This document shows positions 7,505 to 8,465 of a stretch of 8,465 nucleotides of DNA, in pieces; position 1 is the first letter of the stretch; the number at the start of each line of letters is the position of its first letter. The notes beneath the pieces were generated by a model. It saw nothing but the letters and a program-made list of their open reading frames with translations. It did no database searches and was not told the DNA's origin. The DNA is from Candidatus Aminicenantota bacterium (GTDB taxonomy: Bacteria > Acidobacteriota > Aminicenantia > Aminicenantales > Aminicenantaceae). Location of the stretch: contig JAGLRY010000177.1 of NCBI GenBank assembly GCA_023135995.1, positions 1 to 8,465 of the forward strand. Reading direction: 5' to 3'. A program made the translations under genes and the position numbers.

Positions 7505-7560
7505 TTCACCCAACCTGAACTATTTATAAAATCTGCTGCCAAATTTACACTCTAAACCAC
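7505..7560 (-). repeat. Interspersed repeat, copy 2 (right flank of HEAT gene)
   Basis: Read on the minus strand, 7560 down to 7511 is 44/50 identical to 64-113. The part from 7531 to 7505 is 23/27 identical to 6958-6984. It ends only four bases upstream of the HEAT gene's ATG, so it must form part of that gene's leader or promoter region. Orientation is opposite to copies 1 and 3. Confidence 0.8.
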
Positions 7561-7575
7561 TAAATCCACCTCGGC

Positions 7576-7596
7576 TCGTGAATAATCCAGGCTAAA
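7576..7596 (+). repeat. Degenerate fourth copy of the repeat core
   Basis: The plus-strand stretch GTGAATAATCCAGGCTAAAG resembles copy 3 (ATGAATAAGTCAGGTTAGG) at about 14 of 21 positions. It faces away from copy 2, so the two form a head-to-head inverted pair about 45 bases apart. The match is short and could be chance. Confidence 0.35.
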
Positions 7597-7762
7597 GGAT
7601 TATTATAATAACAAACATATCGAAAATTCCAAAACAAAAATTTGAAAGTAAACCTCTCCAAATCCGTAATGCATGATGCAGCGAATGCCCCAATTGATGA
7701 TTTCGAAAACACGCCTATTTTTCCCCAACGAGGAAAGATAAGCTCGGTTTCAGGTTTCGCTC

Positions 7763-7783
7763 TCCTTTCTCTTTGAGAAAGGA
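7763..7783. repeat. Perfect 9-bp hairpin with a competing partner
   Basis: TCCTTTCTC (7763-7771) and GAGAAAGGA (7775-7783) form a perfect 9-bp stem with a TTT loop. The overlapping segment TTTCTCTTTGAG (7766-7777) is also perfectly complementary to CTCAAAGAGAAA (7801-7812), so two exclusive structures are possible. No T-tract follows on either strand. It resembles common intergenic repeat hairpins with pyrimidine-rich arms. Confidence 0.5.
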
Positions 7784-7911
7784 ACCGTGCCCGCTCAACC
7801 CTCAAAGAGAAAAATGGAGGGCAAAAAAGGATGAGGATGGAAGCAGGGCTTCTTAACCTATGGTAATATACTTATCTACTTCTCCCTCTCCTCCGGCTTA
7901 AGCTTCATGCC

Positions 7912-7929
7912 GAGTTGCTGACGCAACTC
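7912..7929. repeat. Perfect 7-bp hairpin
   Basis: GAGTTGC (7912-7918) and GCAACTC (7923-7929) pair perfectly around a TGAC tetraloop. No T-run follows on either strand, so a terminator is unlikely. Confidence 0.45.
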
Positions 7930-7965
7930 AGAAACCTTGCTGAATCAGGATGAGGTGTCTTTAAT

Positions 7966-7976
7966 TGGTCTGACCA
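7966..7976. promoter_or_regulatory. GntR/FadR-type operator candidate
   Basis: TGGTCTGACCA is a perfect 5+1+5 palindrome and fits the TNGTNNNACNA consensus described for FadR-subfamily GntR regulators. It ends ten bases upstream of a TTGACA hexamer (7986-7991). No GntR gene is in the window, so the regulator and its effect are unknown. Confidence 0.4.
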
Positions 7977-7985
7977 GGACACGAA

Positions 7986-8002
7986 TTGACAAGAGGTGTC
8001 AA
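7986..8002. promoter_or_regulatory. TTGACA-N5-TGTCAA inverted repeat
   Basis: TTGACA (7986-7991) and TGTCAA (7997-8002) form a perfect inverted repeat with a five-base spacer. The left arm is also a consensus -35, with a poor -10 candidate TATCTT at 8011-8016 (spacing 19). It may be an operator over a promoter. The same half-sites recur at 8145-8156. Confidence 0.35.
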
Positions 8003-8143
8003 ATCAAGTTTATCTTGGTTTTGAAAAAATGTCGTGAAATAATAAATTGAAATATGGTTAATGTCTAATTGAGCAGTTCGGGTGCATTTGTTATCTAAGC
8101 GTAACTAGGTTTTGTTACTCATTGATGTCATGAAATAAAAAAA

Positions 8144-8172
8144 TTGACAAATGTCAGACATTAAGTAAAAAT
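8144..8172 (+). promoter_or_regulatory. Candidate promoter with overlapping operator, YHS gene
   Basis: TTGACA (8144-8149) is a consensus -35. A weak AT-rich -10 (AAAAAT at 8167-8172, spacing 17; or TAAAAA one base earlier) follows. TGACA-AA-TGTCA (8145-8156) and AATGTC-A-GACATT (8150-8162) are two overlapping perfect palindromes covering the -35 and early spacer, where a repressor would block polymerase. The leader to 8200 would be about 20 nt. Confidence 0.45.
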
Positions 8173-8187
8173 ATAAAATCGAATTTC

Positions 8188-8194
8188 AAGGAGG
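8188..8194 (+). promoter_or_regulatory. Strong ribosome binding site of the YHS gene
   Basis: AAGGAGG is a full Shine-Dalgarno match, five bases before the ATG at 8200 and eight before the ATG at 8203. It is the best ribosome site in the window and supports a real, well-translated gene here. Confidence 0.8.
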
Positions 8195-8199
8195 TTTGA

Positions 8200-8465
8200 A
8201 TGATGAAACATTCAAAAATTTTGTTCTTATTTCTAGCCCTTTCTTTCATTTTTGTGATAGCTGGAATTGCCCAGGAGAAAGCTGAAGAGACAGTCACCTG
8301 CCCTGTAAGCGGAGAAGTGATGAAGAAATCGGAAGTTAAAGTTAGCTATGAATTTGAGGGAAAAACTTTCTATTTTTGTTGCGAGGATGCCAAAGAAAAA
8401 TTCATCAAAAGTCCAGAGAAGTACCTCAAGAAAAAAGCTAAGATGATGCATAAAGAACACACGCA
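8200..8465 (+). CDS. Secreted YHS-domain protein, cut by window end
   Basis: The gene runs off the window after 88 codons with no stop. Residues 1-24 form a signal peptide: Lys3, His4 and Lys6, then a hydrophobic run LFLFLALSFIFVIAGIA, with likely cleavage after Ala24. The mature part starts QEKAEETVTCPVSGEVM. From about 33 to 76 it fits a YHS (TRASH-like) metal-binding domain: Cys34-Pro-Val, YEFEGKTFYFCCEDAKEKF with Cys60 and Cys61, and PEKYL. The tail has Met82, Met83, His84 and His87, possible extra metal ligands. YHS domains occur in copper and other heavy-metal handling proteins, so a periplasmic metal-binding role is likely, but the metal is not determined. Either of two tandem ATGs (8200, 8203) may be the start. 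It appears to begin a new unit, separate from the housekeeping genes. Confidence 0.8.
   Translation, partial: MMKHSKILFLFLALSFIFVIAGIAQEKAEETVTCPVSGEVMKKSEVKVSYEFEGKTFYFCCEDAKEKFIKSPEKYLKKKAKMMHKEHT

Larger units (their letters stand above)
7561..8199. other. 639-bp region without a convincing gene
   Basis: No open frame here has protein-family character. What I can see: a degenerate repeat copy (7576-7596), a hairpin at 7763-7783 with a competing pairing to 7801-7812, a hairpin at 7912-7929, a GntR/FadR-like palindrome (7966-7976), TGACA/TGTCA inverted repeats (7986-8002 and 8145-8162), and a direct repeat (8030-8050 and 8126-8147). A, T and homopolymer content rises toward 8200. The last 240 bases look like the control region of the YHS gene. 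The first 300 look like intergenic repeat debris. Confidence 0.6.

Noticed and set aside
7560..7805. Minus-strand frame of 81 codons
   Set aside because: It reads through the hairpin at 7763-7783 and repeat copies, lacks a ribosome site and has no protein-family character.
8101..8118. GTAAC-N8-GTTAC inverted repeat
   Set aside because: Five-base arms with a long spacer are not significant in this region.
8172..8177. TATAAA as the -10 of the YHS promoter
   Set aside because: It lies 22 bases from the TTGACA at 8144-8149, too far for sigma70, so the nearer AT-rich hexamer was preferred.
1..8465. CRISPR array, tRNA, rRNA, integrase or transposase gene
   Set aside because: I saw no regularly spaced repeats, no cloverleaf, no rRNA-like stretch and no recombinase motif in any coding frame.

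Overview
The window looks like a chromosomal segment of a Gram-negative bacterium, most likely a deltaproteobacterium (Desulfobacterota) or a relative. The evidence is an LptE-type lipopolysaccharide-assembly lipoprotein (so an outer membrane), bacterial-type LeuRS, HolA, S20 and MurJ proteins, and the gene order leuS-lptE-holA-rpsT-murJ-dtd, which I associate with that group. The lineage is inferred from gene order and protein style, not from a search.

Layout. Positions 1-203 hold an imperfect hairpin, a 50-bp repeat copy and a good sigma70-type promoter. From 204 to 4304 runs a tightly packed plus-strand operon: leuS (leucyl-tRNA synthetase), lptE (LPS transport) and holA (DNA polymerase III delta). 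rpsT (ribosomal protein S20) lies on the minus strand with its own strong promoter, convergent with holA and divergent from murJ. murJ (lipid II flippase) and dtd (D-aminoacyl-tRNA deacylase) follow on the plus strand, one base apart. A small minus-strand HEAT-repeat gene (6976-7500) comes next. From 7561 to 8199 there is no convincing gene, but there are several inverted repeats, a GntR/FadR-like operator palindrome and promoter-like hexamers. The window ends inside a secreted YHS-domain protein gene (8200 onward).

How the genes work together. The core genes are housekeeping: aminoacylation and its quality control (leuS, dtd), ribosome assembly (rpsT), replication clamp loading (holA) and envelope building (lptE, murJ). 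They share a transcription unit or neighbourhood rather than a pathway.

The most unusual content is not a gene. It is a short interspersed repeat family sharing a core close to TGAATARTTCASGTTA. Two 50-bp copies (64-113, and 7511-7560 inverted, 44/50 identical) bracket nearly the whole window. A partial third copy (6958-6984) and the second copy bracket the HEAT gene as inverted repeats, and the gene's stop codon lies inside one of them. I found no clear new defence, mobile or biosynthetic system. The repeats and the control region of the YHS gene are the parts worth a second look.
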